Shown here: positions 7,488 through 16,322 of the stretch, one piece after another
Layout: every line of letters starts with the position of its first letter
How positions within the stretch are numbered: position 1 is the stretch's first letter
Notes under the pieces: model-generated
Database searches by the model: none
The model's input: the letters and a program-made list of their open reading frames with translations, nothing else
What the model was told of the DNA's origin: nothing
Translations under genes and position numbers: made by a program
Assembly (NCBI GenBank): GCA_964485395.1
Contig: CAZAJF010000010.1
Span: 40,254 to 104,253, forward strand
Source: JANNSO01 sp964485395
GTDB taxonomy: Bacteria > Spirochaetota > Spirochaetia > Treponematales > UBA12059
Direction: 5' to 3'
DNA: 64,000 bases

Positions 7488-9245
7488 TTAAAAAACGGAA
7501 AACAGGGCTTTGCCCTTAAGATAGTTTTTCTTGATTCCGAATAGGCTGAGTTTGGACAAATAGCGCAGTGAATAGGGATCTGCCGCAAACAGCGGTTTTG
7601 TCGAGGCCCCTTTATCCGTCCAATTCCTGCAATCGAAAGAGTTATACCGGTTGTCGCCCATGAAAAAGTACTGGTCTTTCGGAAGATAGGCGTTATCGCC
7701 GGGGAAAGGCGCGAAGTTACGATTCTCGTAGAATCGTGCCACGTAATCGTAGGAAAAATTCTGCATTTCGCCGATAGCCGACGGCGTTGCGGGTTTTTGC
7801 TCGAGCGCTTCCTTCAGCGCGGCGCAGAATTTCAACTTGAACAGCAGGTTGGTTTTCTGTGCGCTTTGCATCCACAGGTTCATGGAATCCAGGGAATCGG
7901 AATGACCGTTCAGGAATTCGCCGAGCAGAGCCAGGAATCCGCTTTTGTCGTCCCGGAACCAGAGCAGATAATTCAGTAGGGCGTTGGGATCCACGGAGGC
8001 CAGGTTATGCGAATCGAATATAAACGACTGCTTGACGCCGGATACCGGCTGCGCCAACAGGATCTGCGGCATATCCGCCATCTTGTAAGAGGAGAAAAAA
8101 TCGCGGAAAGCGGCTGCGTCGCGCGCATAGGTCTGCGGCGTAAGGACTTTTTTTTCGTCGTCCCAGCGAAGCATGCGGGTTTTCAAGGCGGGCTCTATTA
8201 CTTTCGACTGTATACGGGCAACGTTTGCCGGTCTGTTGGACGCGAAGGTATAGGCGAATTTGGAATCGCCGGGCAGCACTTTAAAAGCGGGCTCGGCAGC
8301 GGTTTTTACATACATCACATCATCCACCATCATGAGCTGCTCGCCGGGCATGCCGATGGTCCGCTTGATGAGCGGATCAGCTATCTCCTGGCCATTTTCG
8401 TCGAGCTTGGGATTCTTTATAAGCGTAAAACTGACCATGTACAGGAAATTCGAGGCGAAGTCGGCCAGTACCTGTTCCTTTTTATAGGAATAGCGGGGAT
8501 TGCTGATGACCATCTGGTCGAAACGCTTTAAGCCCACCATAATCGGCGCTTTTACCAGTGAAAGCGGAATCTCGGGATTGGTGAAGGATTTCAAGGTAAA
8601 GACGCGGGTTCCTACGTACAGCTCGGGCACCATGGATTCACTGGGAATCTGATACAGCTGGAAAAACAATGACTGAATGAAGATGACCATGGAGGCAGCC
8701 CATACGAGCGCATCTACCCACGACAATATGCTTGAGAAGATTCCTTTGTGAAGCTTGACCGGCTGATAGATCGTCTTGCCGTTTTTCTTGTGCGTTTCCA
8801 TTATGCCATGCCTGGTTTGGTTCTTTTTATCGATGAAGGCAAAGAACACGGGCAGATATAGGCAATTTGCGGCTACGGCGAAAGCGTACAATACGTAATA
8901 CCAGGTATTGTTTATCGCATCGGAACTCCAGGCGAGTACCAGCGCGATGGAATGAAAGCAGAATTGCGCGAAGGCCAGGTAGTTCATGGCTTTTTTCATG
9001 GTAAAAAAACCGCGCGGCGACAATTTTGCCTTTGCTTTCGCGGAATCGTATATTTTCTTATTGAAGAACGCCAGCGCGAGGAGTACGACGAGGCCCAGGA
9101 TCAAGGTCCACCAGACGGGGGCAAGTGCCATGAGCAGGATGCCTAAGGCCGCGGTAATGCCGGACCAGAGCCAAAAAAACGTCGAGGGTGTACCTGTTTC
9201 ATTTTGTATCCATTGTCTCATCTGCTTGAAAAGCGTCGTATCCAT
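7488..9245 (-). CDS. lepB: Signal peptidase I, large spirochaete type
   Basis: 585 residues, roughly twice a typical LepB but like the long treponemal enzymes. Several N-terminal membrane helices (about 20-60, 85-140, 175-200) precede the catalytic region. The nucleophile Ser is in PSESMVP (about 204) and the general-base Lys in IKRTIGMPG (about 294); box E reads GDNRYNSFDCR (about 528-538). Between the Lys and box E about 200 residues are inserted, predicted periplasmic, with no recognised fold. The enzyme cleaves signal peptides of exported proteins at the inner membrane. It is the first gene of a two-gene unit with the GH1 enzyme. Confidence 0.9.
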   Translation of the reverse strand: MDTTLFKQMRQWIQNETGTPSTFFWLWSGITAALGILLMALAPVWWTLILGLVVLLALAFFNKKIYDSAKAKAKLSPRGFFTMKKAMNYLAFAQFCFHSIALVLAWSSDAINNTWYYVLYAFAVAANCLYLPVFFAFIDKKNQTRHGIMETHKKNGKTIYQPVKLHKGIFSSILSWVDALVWAASMVIFIQSLFFQLYQIPSESMVPELYVGTRVFTLKSFTNPEIPLSLVKAPIMVGLKRFDQMVISNPRYSYKKEQVLADFASNFLYMVSFTLIKNPKLDENGQEIADPLIKRTIGMPGEQLMMVDDVMYVKTAAEPAFKVLPGDSKFAYTFASNRPANVARIQSKVIEPALKTRMLRWDDEKKVLTPQTYARDAAAFRDFFSSYKMADMPQILLAQPVSGVKQSFIFDSHNLASVDPNALLNYLLWFRDDKSGFLALLGEFLNGHSDSLDSMNLWMQSAQKTNLLFKLKFCAALKEALEQKPATPSAIGEMQNFSYDYVARFYENRNFAPFPGDNAYLPKDQYFFMGDNRYNSFDCRNWTDKGASTKPLFAADPYSLRYLSKLSLFGIKKNYLKGKALFSVF

Positions 9246-9343
9246 GGTATATTCCTTGCGTACTAATGCTTGAGACTTGCAGGAAGCCTTGCGTTTACTC
9301 CTGAGTCTACCATAAAGTAATGGTTACTGGAAGGAAAGGAAAT

Positions 9344-9775
9344 ATGATAGATACGGCATCACTGCAAAAATACTCGCTTTTTGGCGGCTTGCTGACGGAC
9401 CAGATAGAAAAAATCCTGCCGTATTTGGCGTATGCCGCATTCGAGGCGGGAACGGTTATCATCGAGGAAGGCAAGCCCAACGATTCCATTTATTTTCTTT
9501 TGGAAGGCAGCGTGGAGATTTCCAAGAACGGAAAAAAAATCGTTGAAATCCCCGAAGGCCAGACTTTCGGCGAAATGGAACTGTTGGACGTGATGGCCTC
9601 AGTGGCAACGGTTCGGGCTATTGGCCCCGTACGGACGGCCATTCTGTCCAATAGCTGCATTTACGGCATTCATTGCCTGGATACATCTATTTTCTCGCTT
9701 ATGATCATGAACCTTGCCCGCGATCTTTCGCGTCGGCTGCGCTATATGGATACCCTGGTCGCGGGACAGTCATAG
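9344..9775 (+). CDS. Stand-alone cyclic-nucleotide-binding domain protein
   Basis: 143 residues forming one Crp-type beta-roll (LFGGLLTDQIEKILPYL, then GTVIIEEGKPNDSIYFLLEGSVEI, GQTFGEMELLD) with no DNA-binding domain. The phosphate-binding cassette lacks the usual Arg before the Ala (SVATVRA instead of xRSAT), so cAMP binding is uncertain. I start at the ATG at 9344 because AAGGAAAGGA precedes it; an ATG at 9320 has none. Likely a small cytoplasmic sensor or adaptor. Divergent from lepB and convergent with the NIPA-like gene. Confidence 0.8.
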   Translation: MIDTASLQKYSLFGGLLTDQIEKILPYLAYAAFEAGTVIIEEGKPNDSIYFLLEGSVEISKNGKKIVEIPEGQTFGEMELLDVMASVATVRAIGPVRTAILSNSCIYGIHCLDTSIFSLMIMNLARDLSRRLRYMDTLVAGQS

Positions 9776-9822
9776 GGGGATATCGAAAAACTTCAGTTTT
9801 GCGATGCCTTCCAAATTTAAAT

Positions 9823-9843
9823 GCAATTCGTGAAACGAATTGC
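9823..9843. terminator. Hairpin between convergent genes
   Basis: Perfect eight-base arms GCAATTCG/CGAATTGC with a five-base loop, located between the convergent cNMP-domain gene and the NIPA-like gene. No T-run on either side, so termination is only a guess. Confidence 0.4.
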
Positions 9844-9889
9844 CAAGGCCGCTCGAGAAACTAACCGAGTTTTTTGAGCTGCCACCAGG

Positions 9890-10729
9890 TTATCTGCGCT
9901 TGGCTTGAATCAAGATGACGCAGACTATGATTCCCGTAAACGCGGCTGCCTGCATGTGAACCAGTTTGACGGAAAAAGCCAGGTACGATATGACGACCGG
10001 GTAGAGTATCTGGGCGCCCCAGAGCACGGGACCCGTGCGAGTCATCCGTCCGTGCGAGTAGGCTACCTGCAGGAACGTAATGATCGCTACGCTGGCGAGT
10101 ATATAAAAATATAAGTACGGGGAAGTAAAATAAAGAAGCGGGTTGTGTCCCTTGGACGCCTGCAGGGCTTTTATAAGGATTATTATAAAGCCTTCCAGGG
10201 CGCCTGCCGCGGCCGCGAAGCAGATGGCATAGCGTTCGTCGCGCAAGCCTATTGTTTTTCTAAGCAGTTGCGCCAAGCCCACGAGTACGAACGGGATTCC
10301 GCAGAACGTTATGATTATCGCGGGATTCGGAATCGTGCCGGCTTCGTAGGCAGGCGCGCTGAGGTTTGCAAAAACGATGAAACCCACGAGTATCACCGAT
10401 AAAATCGCGACGGTTTTGGAAATATGTTCCTTAAGGATGATGCTGGAAAAAATAGCGCTGAATACGATGTTGAGCCCCATCATGGCGCCGACTATCGAGG
10501 CTGTGAGACCTTTGAGCGCGAAGAAATAAAAAATTGAAAGGCAGTTGTTCAGGATAAAACCCATAAACCAGATGCGCTTCAGCCTTTTATACTGATCGTT
10601 TTTAAGTTCTTTGTGGCGGAACCATCCAACTCCGCGTTTTTGCAGCACCATGCCCATGGAGATTACCATGCTGCCTCCGATGGCGAACGCGATTGCCAGC
10701 CAATGCGGAAAAGCCAATTCCTGGTTCAT
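9890..10729 (-). CDS. NIPA/DMT-like multi-pass membrane protein
   Basis: 279 residues with about nine helices. The N terminus (GGSMVISMGMVLQKRGVGW) matches the start of NIPA-like Mg2+ transporters and the drug/metabolite superfamily; FYFFALKG, ILKEHIS and GPVLWGAQILYP are also of this type. Substrate unknown. A clear paralogue is at 49258-50064. Its start overlaps the stop of the GH31 gene by four bases (ATGA), so it is the last gene of a TetR-GH31-transporter unit and may import or export a substrate or product of the GH31 enzyme; that is inferred from position. Confidence 0.75.
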   Translation of the reverse strand: MNQELAFPHWLAIAFAIGGSMVISMGMVLQKRGVGWFRHKELKNDQYKRLKRIWFMGFILNNCLSIFYFFALKGLTASIVGAMMGLNIVFSAIFSSIILKEHISKTVAILSVILVGFIVFANLSAPAYEAGTIPNPAIIITFCGIPFVLVGLAQLLRKTIGLRDERYAICFAAAAGALEGFIIILIKALQASKGHNPLLYFTSPYLYFYILASVAIITFLQVAYSHGRMTRTGPVLWGAQILYPVVISYLAFSVKLVHMQAAAFTGIIVCVILIQAKRR

Positions 10730-12750
10730 TCAGGCCTCTTCGCTTCGAGCCGGACTTTGTCGAAGAGCCCCGTCCACTCGGAGTCGGCCCGGAAAAATAC
10801 CGCCGGATAGCCCAATGGAGCTTCTACGGTAACGGGGCCGCCGGAAAATTCGCGCGTCGTCCAGAGATGTATCCATGAGTCGGCGGGCAAGGTGCCCTGC
10901 GCGAAAATTTTTCCCTGCGAGATGATCGGCATTACGAGCAAATCCTTTCCGTACATGTACTGGTCCGCTGAAACCGCTTTTCCCTTTCGGTCGCCGTAGC
11001 GGACGGAGGGATGAGCCACCGGAGGATAGCCTTCTCCGTGAAATAATGCAAGCGTCGCGGTGTGATATTCTCTTAATAGCGTATGTATCGTGGCCATTCG
11101 GCAGAAATGCCCAAGCACGGCCGGATCCGTCCAGGGCTGTACGTTGCCGGCATCGCTGTTGCAGAACAGCGGGGAAAAAACCGATGCCTCGGTCCAGCGC
11201 ATGAAAAGCTCCCGCTCGGACTCCGAGGCTGGCCGGCCATGCGTGGCGCGCGCGGAAACGCCGCCGCTTTCGGCGTAGAAAATCCCTGGTTCGTTGAGCC
11301 GCGCCGCTATTTCCCCCGCCAACCCGTCCGCGCCCCACGTCGCGTCGCGCGCTCGGGCGCAGCGCAGCAGCCGCTTGTCGCCACCGGCCTGCCGCGACGC
11401 CGATGCGCGCATCCATGTCGCGCCCATCCATGATGCTCGCATGACGCACGCGATTTCCGCTGACCGCCCCGATTCTTCCAGCGCCTCGGCATTGAGTGAG
11501 CGCCACAAGGCGGAATACTCCAGGCAGGCTTGAACGGCCGTCTTGGCGCATGTCGGGGACTTCTTCGGCGGAAAGAAAACTGCTTGATCCGCGAACCAGC
11601 CGCTCATGCCTATTCCGAGAATTTTTCGGCCGATCATGGATTTGAGAGCCTCGTACGCTTCCTTGTTCCAGAGGTCCACGAAGCCCGCCTTGCCGCAGCA
11701 TGTATTCATGAGGTGCGGTTCCGACGAGGCATCCATGACAAGCCAGCCGTTTTTTCTGGCCAGCGAGAAATCCTCGCTGCCTTCGTCCAGATAGGGGCTT
11801 ACATGCCCCAATAGTCTGATATCAGCCTGCCTGAAACGGGCTATGTCGTCTTCCAGCGTTGCGTATCGGCTCGTGTCCGCTCTCCAGTTCCACGCAAATC
11901 TATGCGACCGGGCACAGGTTTTCATCCCGGCCCAGTCTTTTAGCACGATCGCGGAAACTTTAGCCCCCGCATCAAGTACCATGCTCAGATTTTTTGCGAC
12001 GCTGCCTTCTCCCCCGTTGAGGCTCAACCAGATTCCGTCGCTTGCCCATGAAGGAATCCGGGAATTATCCCCGATAAGGCCATTAAGCTCCGAGCGTGCC
12101 TCGAGCGGGGAGTCTGCCTGGCCAAAGGTTAGACTTGAGGGAATCTCGGCCAAATCCACGGTTATCGAGCGTTTTTGCCTTAAGTCCACGCCAAGGGGTA
12201 TGGTGGATTCTATATGGAGGAAGAAGCCTTTGTTTCCGGCAAAGTACGGCGGAAGGCTTTGAAAAAAAATCGCATGGTGGTTTTGGCCGCGTTTAAGACC
12301 TAAGACCCTGCACGCGGTTTTGCCCTCCTTGGAGCGCGACGTGCACTCCGGCAGCAGTTTGGTTTTCGATTGGTTTAATCCGGATGCCGGGTATCCGTCG
12401 GCAAGGCCATGGATTTTTTCGCCGCTCGATTGCGGCAATCTGATTCGGACCGATTTCAGGTGCGGCTCGATGCGTTCGAATGTAAGCTGCAGGCCGATGC
12501 CCTGCCGTCGTAGCCGTAATTTTAGAAAACCTGGAAAATCAACGACAATAGTACCCGGCTCCGAAAGTTCTTTTTTCCATTCCCGCGGCATGAGGCTTTT
12601 TCTTCCCAGCTTGGTAGATGCGCCAAAACGCTCCACCGAGAACGAGAAAAGCGGCTTTTTGGGTGAATGTTCAAGCAGAAGTGAATCATTGTGCAGAATC
12701 GAAAAGCCGTTTTGCCTTCCCTTGAATTCCAGCATCGATGAATCCATCAT
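10726..12750 (-). CDS. GH31 glycosidase of the sulfoquinovosidase (YihQ)-like branch
   Basis: 674 residues, close to YihQ (678). Compared by eye with remembered YihQ sequence: LKDWAGMK and SHRFAWNW correspond to QDWSG and GKRVMWNW (Arg and Trp of the sulfonate pocket kept, the Gln replaced by Lys), WFADQAVFFP holds the nucleophile Asp, and the C-terminal VFFRADSEWTGLF is almost identical. The acid/base segment (RCARARDATWGADG against WAGDQNVDWS) is divergent and the pocket Tyr in GGYT is Val. So the fold is secure but the substrate may differ or activity may be altered. No signal peptide; cytoplasmic. Start is uncertain between 12750 and an ATG at 12735. Confidence 0.8.
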   Translation of the reverse strand: MMDSSMLEFKGRQNGFSILHNDSLLLEHSPKKPLFSFSVERFGASTKLGRKSLMPREWKKELSEPGTIVVDFPGFLKLRLRRQGIGLQLTFERIEPHLKSVRIRLPQSSGEKIHGLADGYPASGLNQSKTKLLPECTSRSKEGKTACRVLGLKRGQNHHAIFFQSLPPYFAGNKGFFLHIESTIPLGVDLRQKRSITVDLAEIPSSLTFGQADSPLEARSELNGLIGDNSRIPSWASDGIWLSLNGGEGSVAKNLSMVLDAGAKVSAIVLKDWAGMKTCARSHRFAWNWRADTSRYATLEDDIARFRQADIRLLGHVSPYLDEGSEDFSLARKNGWLVMDASSEPHLMNTCCGKAGFVDLWNKEAYEALKSMIGRKILGIGMSGWFADQAVFFPPKKSPTCAKTAVQACLEYSALWRSLNAEALEESGRSAEIACVMRASWMGATWMRASASRQAGGDKRLLRCARARDATWGADGLAGEIAARLNEPGIFYAESGGVSARATHGRPASESERELFMRWTEASVFSPLFCNSDAGNVQPWTDPAVLGHFCRMATIHTLLREYHTATLALFHGEGYPPVAHPSVRYGDRKGKAVSADQYMYGKDLLVMPIISQGKIFAQGTLPADSWIHLWTTREFSGGPVTVEAPLGYPAVFFRADSEWTGLFDKVRLEAKRPE

Positions 12751-12774
12751 CCTGCGGTTAATGGATGCGGCCGA

Positions 12775-13389
12775 TCAGGAAACCGGTCGTATTTCGTGAT
12801 TATCCATACGAAGGCCGGATAGCAGGATTTCGAGAGGTTCGTTGACCTTGGTATCGTCTATCGTATGCAAAAAATCCTGCATTAAGAAGGCTTCTATGAG
12901 CGCGACGATGGCGAAAGCCATGTTGTTCGGTTCGTGTTGCCTGATATGGCCGCTTTGTATCCCCTGTGTCAGAACCGTGGTGAATATCTTGCGCAGATAG
13001 TCGGCATGCTTGCGTATATTCGCGGAGAACGTTTCGTTCTGGTTCATGAAGAACGCGGTTTGCAGGATTATTACCATGGCGCTGCGGCTTGAAAGCCCGC
13101 TTTTTAGAAGAGTCAGGCAAAGATTTCGGGTTTTCTGCCAGCCGTCCAGGGCGGAATCGGCCAATATGGGGCCGGTAGCGGACTCGAGGATCAGAAACGC
13201 GTAGTCGATCGTCTGCATGAAAAGATCTTCTTTGTCCTTGAAAAATTTGTATAATGAAGTCCTGCGTATTCCGGACGTTTCCGAAAGCAAGGTAAAATTG
13301 ACTCCGATATAACCCATGGTGGCGAAAAGAGGAATCGCCTTTTCGATTATCATGGTTCGGATTTCTTCGTGATTGATTATTTTCGGCAT
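12775..13389 (-). CDS. TetR-family regulator
   Basis: 204 residues. N-terminal HTH at about 10-55 (AIPLFATMGYIGVNFTLLSETSGIRRTSLYKFFKDKEDLF) is a typical TetR DNA-binding domain; the rest is a helical ligand-binding domain. GGAG sits six bases before the ATG at 13389. It is the first gene of the unit with GH31 and the NIPA-like protein, 24 bases upstream of GH31, so it probably represses its own operon. The effector is unknown. Confidence 0.88.
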   Translation of the reverse strand: MPKIINHEEIRTMIIEKAIPLFATMGYIGVNFTLLSETSGIRRTSLYKFFKDKEDLFMQTIDYAFLILESATGPILADSALDGWQKTRNLCLTLLKSGLSSRSAMVIILQTAFFMNQNETFSANIRKHADYLRKIFTTVLTQGIQSGHIRQHEPNNMAFAIVALIEAFLMQDFLHTIDDTKVNEPLEILLSGLRMDNHEIRPVS

Positions 13390-13524
13390 TTTTTCTCCAA
13401 CTTCAGGCTCCAAGTTTAGCCACGCATTCCTTGGCTGTCAATTGAATTTATTCAGCGGATCTGCGGTTGCCCCCGGTGCGATGTTAGGTTAGAATCAATA
13501 TGACGGATCGATTCCAGAAAAACT

Positions 13525-14316
13525 ATGATATATACAGCGCTATCTTCGGCAGCCATGCTAGGTGCCACACCAGATCAAATACTCGAGGTGGCGTCCGACG
13601 TCGGGCTGCAGGGCGTGGAATGGTCTACCGACGGCTATCTGGACGTAGGGGATTTGGAGCAGGCGAATTCCCTCATGCTGAAGACTCTGCGCGCCAGACT
13701 CTCAATCGCATCCTATGCGACGCTCTTTCGGGCCGGTTTTCATGATGAGAGCGAGTTTTCAAGGGTGCTTTCCACCGCCCGGGCGCTTCAGGCTCCCCTC
13801 ATCCGCGTTTGGTCGGCCCCAAAAAGCAAATCGGCCGGAAAAGACCGCTCTCGATTCCTGGATGCTGCCAGAACCCTCGGCGATCGCGCCGCCAAGATGG
13901 GCACCACGATCTGCTTCGGCCTCGCCGCAGGCACGGTACTCGATACTTACGGACGCGCCGCGAAATTATTCTCGGCCCTCGATCATCCTTTCGTCAAGCT
14001 TGCCTGGGAGCCCGTACCCGCCTTGGTCTTCGACGAAGTAATGAAAACATTCACCGGCATCAGCGGCCAGGTGGGCTTCATGGTGGCTCCGTTCGTCTCG
14101 CCCAACGCGCACTCGCGGCCGTTATGCGAAACGGAGGAAGACTGGATAAGCTACATCGACGCCTTCGACGAGCAGGGCGGAAACACGGACATGGCCCGCT
14201 ATGTACTCTTCCGCGCCGTAAACGGCGACAGCCGGGAACGGCTGGAAAAGGACGTGGGTATGATCAAGCATTACAGCCGGCAATTGCGCATGTACAGGCG
14301 GCGCCGGATTCTCTAG
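13525..14316 (+). CDS. TIM-barrel sugar isomerase/epimerase-like protein
   Basis: 263 residues with a xylose-isomerase-like TIM-barrel pattern: DVGLQGVEW after the first helix, APLIRVWSA, FVKLAWEPVPAL and a C-terminal helix. The usual metal ligands (Glu/Asp/His in LENH- and HxKD-type motifs) are not visible, so it may have lost the classic isomerase chemistry. Divergent from the TetR/GH31 unit, which suggests sugar metabolism. Ribosome site weak; an ATG 30 bases later (MLGATPDQ) is possible. Confidence in fold moderate, in function low. Confidence 0.6.
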   Translation: MIYTALSSAAMLGATPDQILEVASDVGLQGVEWSTDGYLDVGDLEQANSLMLKTLRARLSIASYATLFRAGFHDESEFSRVLSTARALQAPLIRVWSAPKSKSAGKDRSRFLDAARTLGDRAAKMGTTICFGLAAGTVLDTYGRAAKLFSALDHPFVKLAWEPVPALVFDEVMKTFTGISGQVGFMVAPFVSPNAHSRPLCETEEDWISYIDAFDEQGGNTDMARYVLFRAVNGDSRERLEKDVGMIKHYSRQLRMYRRRRIL

Positions 14317-14330
14317 CCGCCGCCCGCTTT

Positions 14331-16163
14331 TTATCGGTTGTCCCGCTTGTAGGTCTTTCGCTCCATCGCCGCGAGGATGGTCTTTCGCAGACGGATCGAC
14401 TTGGGCGTAACCTCCACCATCTCGTCGTCCTGAAGCAGCAGTATGGCCCTCTCCAGCGTCATGGTCTGAACCGGCGTCAGCGTCAGCGCTTCGTCCTTGC
14501 CGGTGGAACGCATGTTGGAGAGCTTCTTTTCCTTGGCCGGGTTCACGTTCAGGTCGCGGTCCAGGTTGTGCTCGCCGATTATCATGCCTTCGTAGACGGG
14601 ATCGCCGGGAACGATGAACAGCCGGCCTCGCGGCTCCAGGTGGTACAGGCCGTAGGTGACGCCCTTGCCGCTCCGGTCCGAGACCAGGAAGCCGGTAAAG
14701 CGGTCGTTGAAGTCGCCGCGATATTCCTCGTAGCCCAGGAAGTACGAGTTCATGATGCCCGTACCCTTGGTGTCCGTTAGGAAATTATCACGGTAGCCTA
14801 TGAGCGCGCGCGAGGGAACGGAAAACTCAAGGCGCACGCGCGCGCCGTCGTGGCAGGTATAGGAGAGCATGCGGCCTTTGCGTATCGTCATCTTCTCGGT
14901 GACGATTCCCGCGTACACTTCCTTGCAGTCCACCGAAAGGTGCTCCACCGGCTCGAGCTTCTGGCCGTCCTTGAACTTGAAGATCACCTCGGGGCGGCTG
15001 ACGCATATCTCGTAGTCCTCCCGCCTGAGCATCTCGATGAGGATGACGAGCTGGAATTCGCCGCGGCCGCGCACGATGAAGCCGCCGCCGGTCTTGGCTT
15101 CCTCCACTTGAATGGATACGTTCTTGAGCGTCTCCTTGACGAGACGCTCGAAGAGCTTGAGCGACTGCACTTTCTTGCCTTCGAGGCCCGAAAGCGGCGA
15201 CGTGTTTACGAAGAAGCGCATGGATACGGTGGGCTCGTCTATCAGGATGCGCTTGAGCGCCTTGGGGGCGTCGCGCGTGCAGATGGTATCGCCGATGTGC
15301 ACGTTGTCGATGCCGGAAAGCACGACGATGTCGCCGGGCTCGGCCGTGGCGGTTTCCACGAGCTTGACGCCCGAATAGGTATGCAGCTTGGATACGTTGA
15401 GAATTTCCCGCTTGTCGCCTTCGCCGATGCAGACGAGTCCGTCCGCGGAGTGCGCCCGGCCGTTTATTACCTTGCCGATGGCCTGCCTGCCGAAATAATC
15501 GGAATAGGAGAGGTCGGAGACCAGCATTTGAAAAGGCTCTCCGCTCGTGTAGGCCGGCGCGGGTATTTCGCGGATGATGGCTTCGAACAGGGGCGTAAGG
15601 TTTTTGCCCTCGCTTTCCAGAGCGTCCTGCGCGATGCCCAGTTTGCCGATGGCGTAAAGCAGCGGGAATTCCAGCTGGGCTTCGCTTGCGCCGAGGTCTA
15701 TGAACAGGTCGTAGATTTCGCAGAGCACCTCGGCCGGACGGGCGTCGGGCCGATCGATCTTGTTGATTACCACGATAATGGAGAGGCCGCCCTCAAGCGC
15801 CTTGTTGAGCACGAAGCGCGTTTGCGGCAGAGGGCCTTCCGATGCGTCCACCAGCAGTATCGCCCCGTCAACCATGGAGAGCGCGCGTTCCACCTCGCCT
15901 CCGAAGTCGGCGTGGCCCGGCGTATCAAGGATGTTTATCTTGGTGCCTTCCCATACGACCGAGCAGTTTTTTGCGGCGATGGTGATGCCTCGCTCGCGTT
16001 CCAGGTCCATGCTGTCCATCAGGCGTTCGGGGGCTTCCTGCCCGATGCGGAAAACTCCGGACTGGCCGAACATGGCGTCGACGAGGGTGGTTTTTCCATG
16101 GTCGACATGGGCGATGATGGCGATATTTCGTATGGCCTTGTTTGATGCGTCTTTGTGGTTCAA
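14331..16163 (-). CDS. typA: Ribosome-associated GTPase TypA/BipA
   Basis: 610 residues, full-length BipA. The G1 motif AHVDHGKT is at about 17-24, followed by RGITIAAKN, DTPGHADFGGEVERAL and NKIDRPDARP, then EF-G-like domains III, V and the BipA-specific C-terminal domain. BipA assists 50S assembly and stress or cold adaptation. The start is TTG at 16163 with AGGA six bases upstream; I see no better ATG. Convergent with the TIM-barrel gene. A complete antisense frame of 431 codons exists on the plus strand and is a codon-bias shadow. Confidence 0.95.
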   Translation of the reverse strand: MNHKDASNKAIRNIAIIAHVDHGKTTLVDAMFGQSGVFRIGQEAPERLMDSMDLERERGITIAAKNCSVVWEGTKINILDTPGHADFGGEVERALSMVDGAILLVDASEGPLPQTRFVLNKALEGGLSIIVVINKIDRPDARPAEVLCEIYDLFIDLGASEAQLEFPLLYAIGKLGIAQDALESEGKNLTPLFEAIIREIPAPAYTSGEPFQMLVSDLSYSDYFGRQAIGKVINGRAHSADGLVCIGEGDKREILNVSKLHTYSGVKLVETATAEPGDIVVLSGIDNVHIGDTICTRDAPKALKRILIDEPTVSMRFFVNTSPLSGLEGKKVQSLKLFERLVKETLKNVSIQVEEAKTGGGFIVRGRGEFQLVILIEMLRREDYEICVSRPEVIFKFKDGQKLEPVEHLSVDCKEVYAGIVTEKMTIRKGRMLSYTCHDGARVRLEFSVPSRALIGYRDNFLTDTKGTGIMNSYFLGYEEYRGDFNDRFTGFLVSDRSGKGVTYGLYHLEPRGRLFIVPGDPVYEGMIIGEHNLDRDLNVNPAKEKKLSNMRSTGKDEALTLTPVQTMTLERAILLLQDDEMVEVTPKSIRLRKTILAAMERKTYKRDNR

Positions 16164-16269
16164 AACTGTTCCTGATTTCCGGGGGGATGGAGGGAGATGA
16201 GCACATCATAACGAAAACACGGGGGAACGGATAGGGTCAGGCGGGATTGCCCCGGGATTCCCGGCGAAC

Positions 16270-16305
16270 GGCGATGCGGGCGGACCAGAGTCCTGCCGCA
16301 TCGCC
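16270..16305. terminator. Hairpin downstream of the solute-binding protein gene
   Basis: Arms GGCGATGCGG/CCGCATCGCC, ten perfect pairs, 17 bases beyond the stop of the gene at 16323 (minus). No T-run follows, so termination efficiency is doubtful. Confidence 0.45.
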
Positions 16306-16322
16306 CTGATTGATCCGCTACA

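Noticed and set aside
14850..16145. 431-codon plus-strand frame
   Set aside because: Complete antisense of typA, which has all GTPase motifs.
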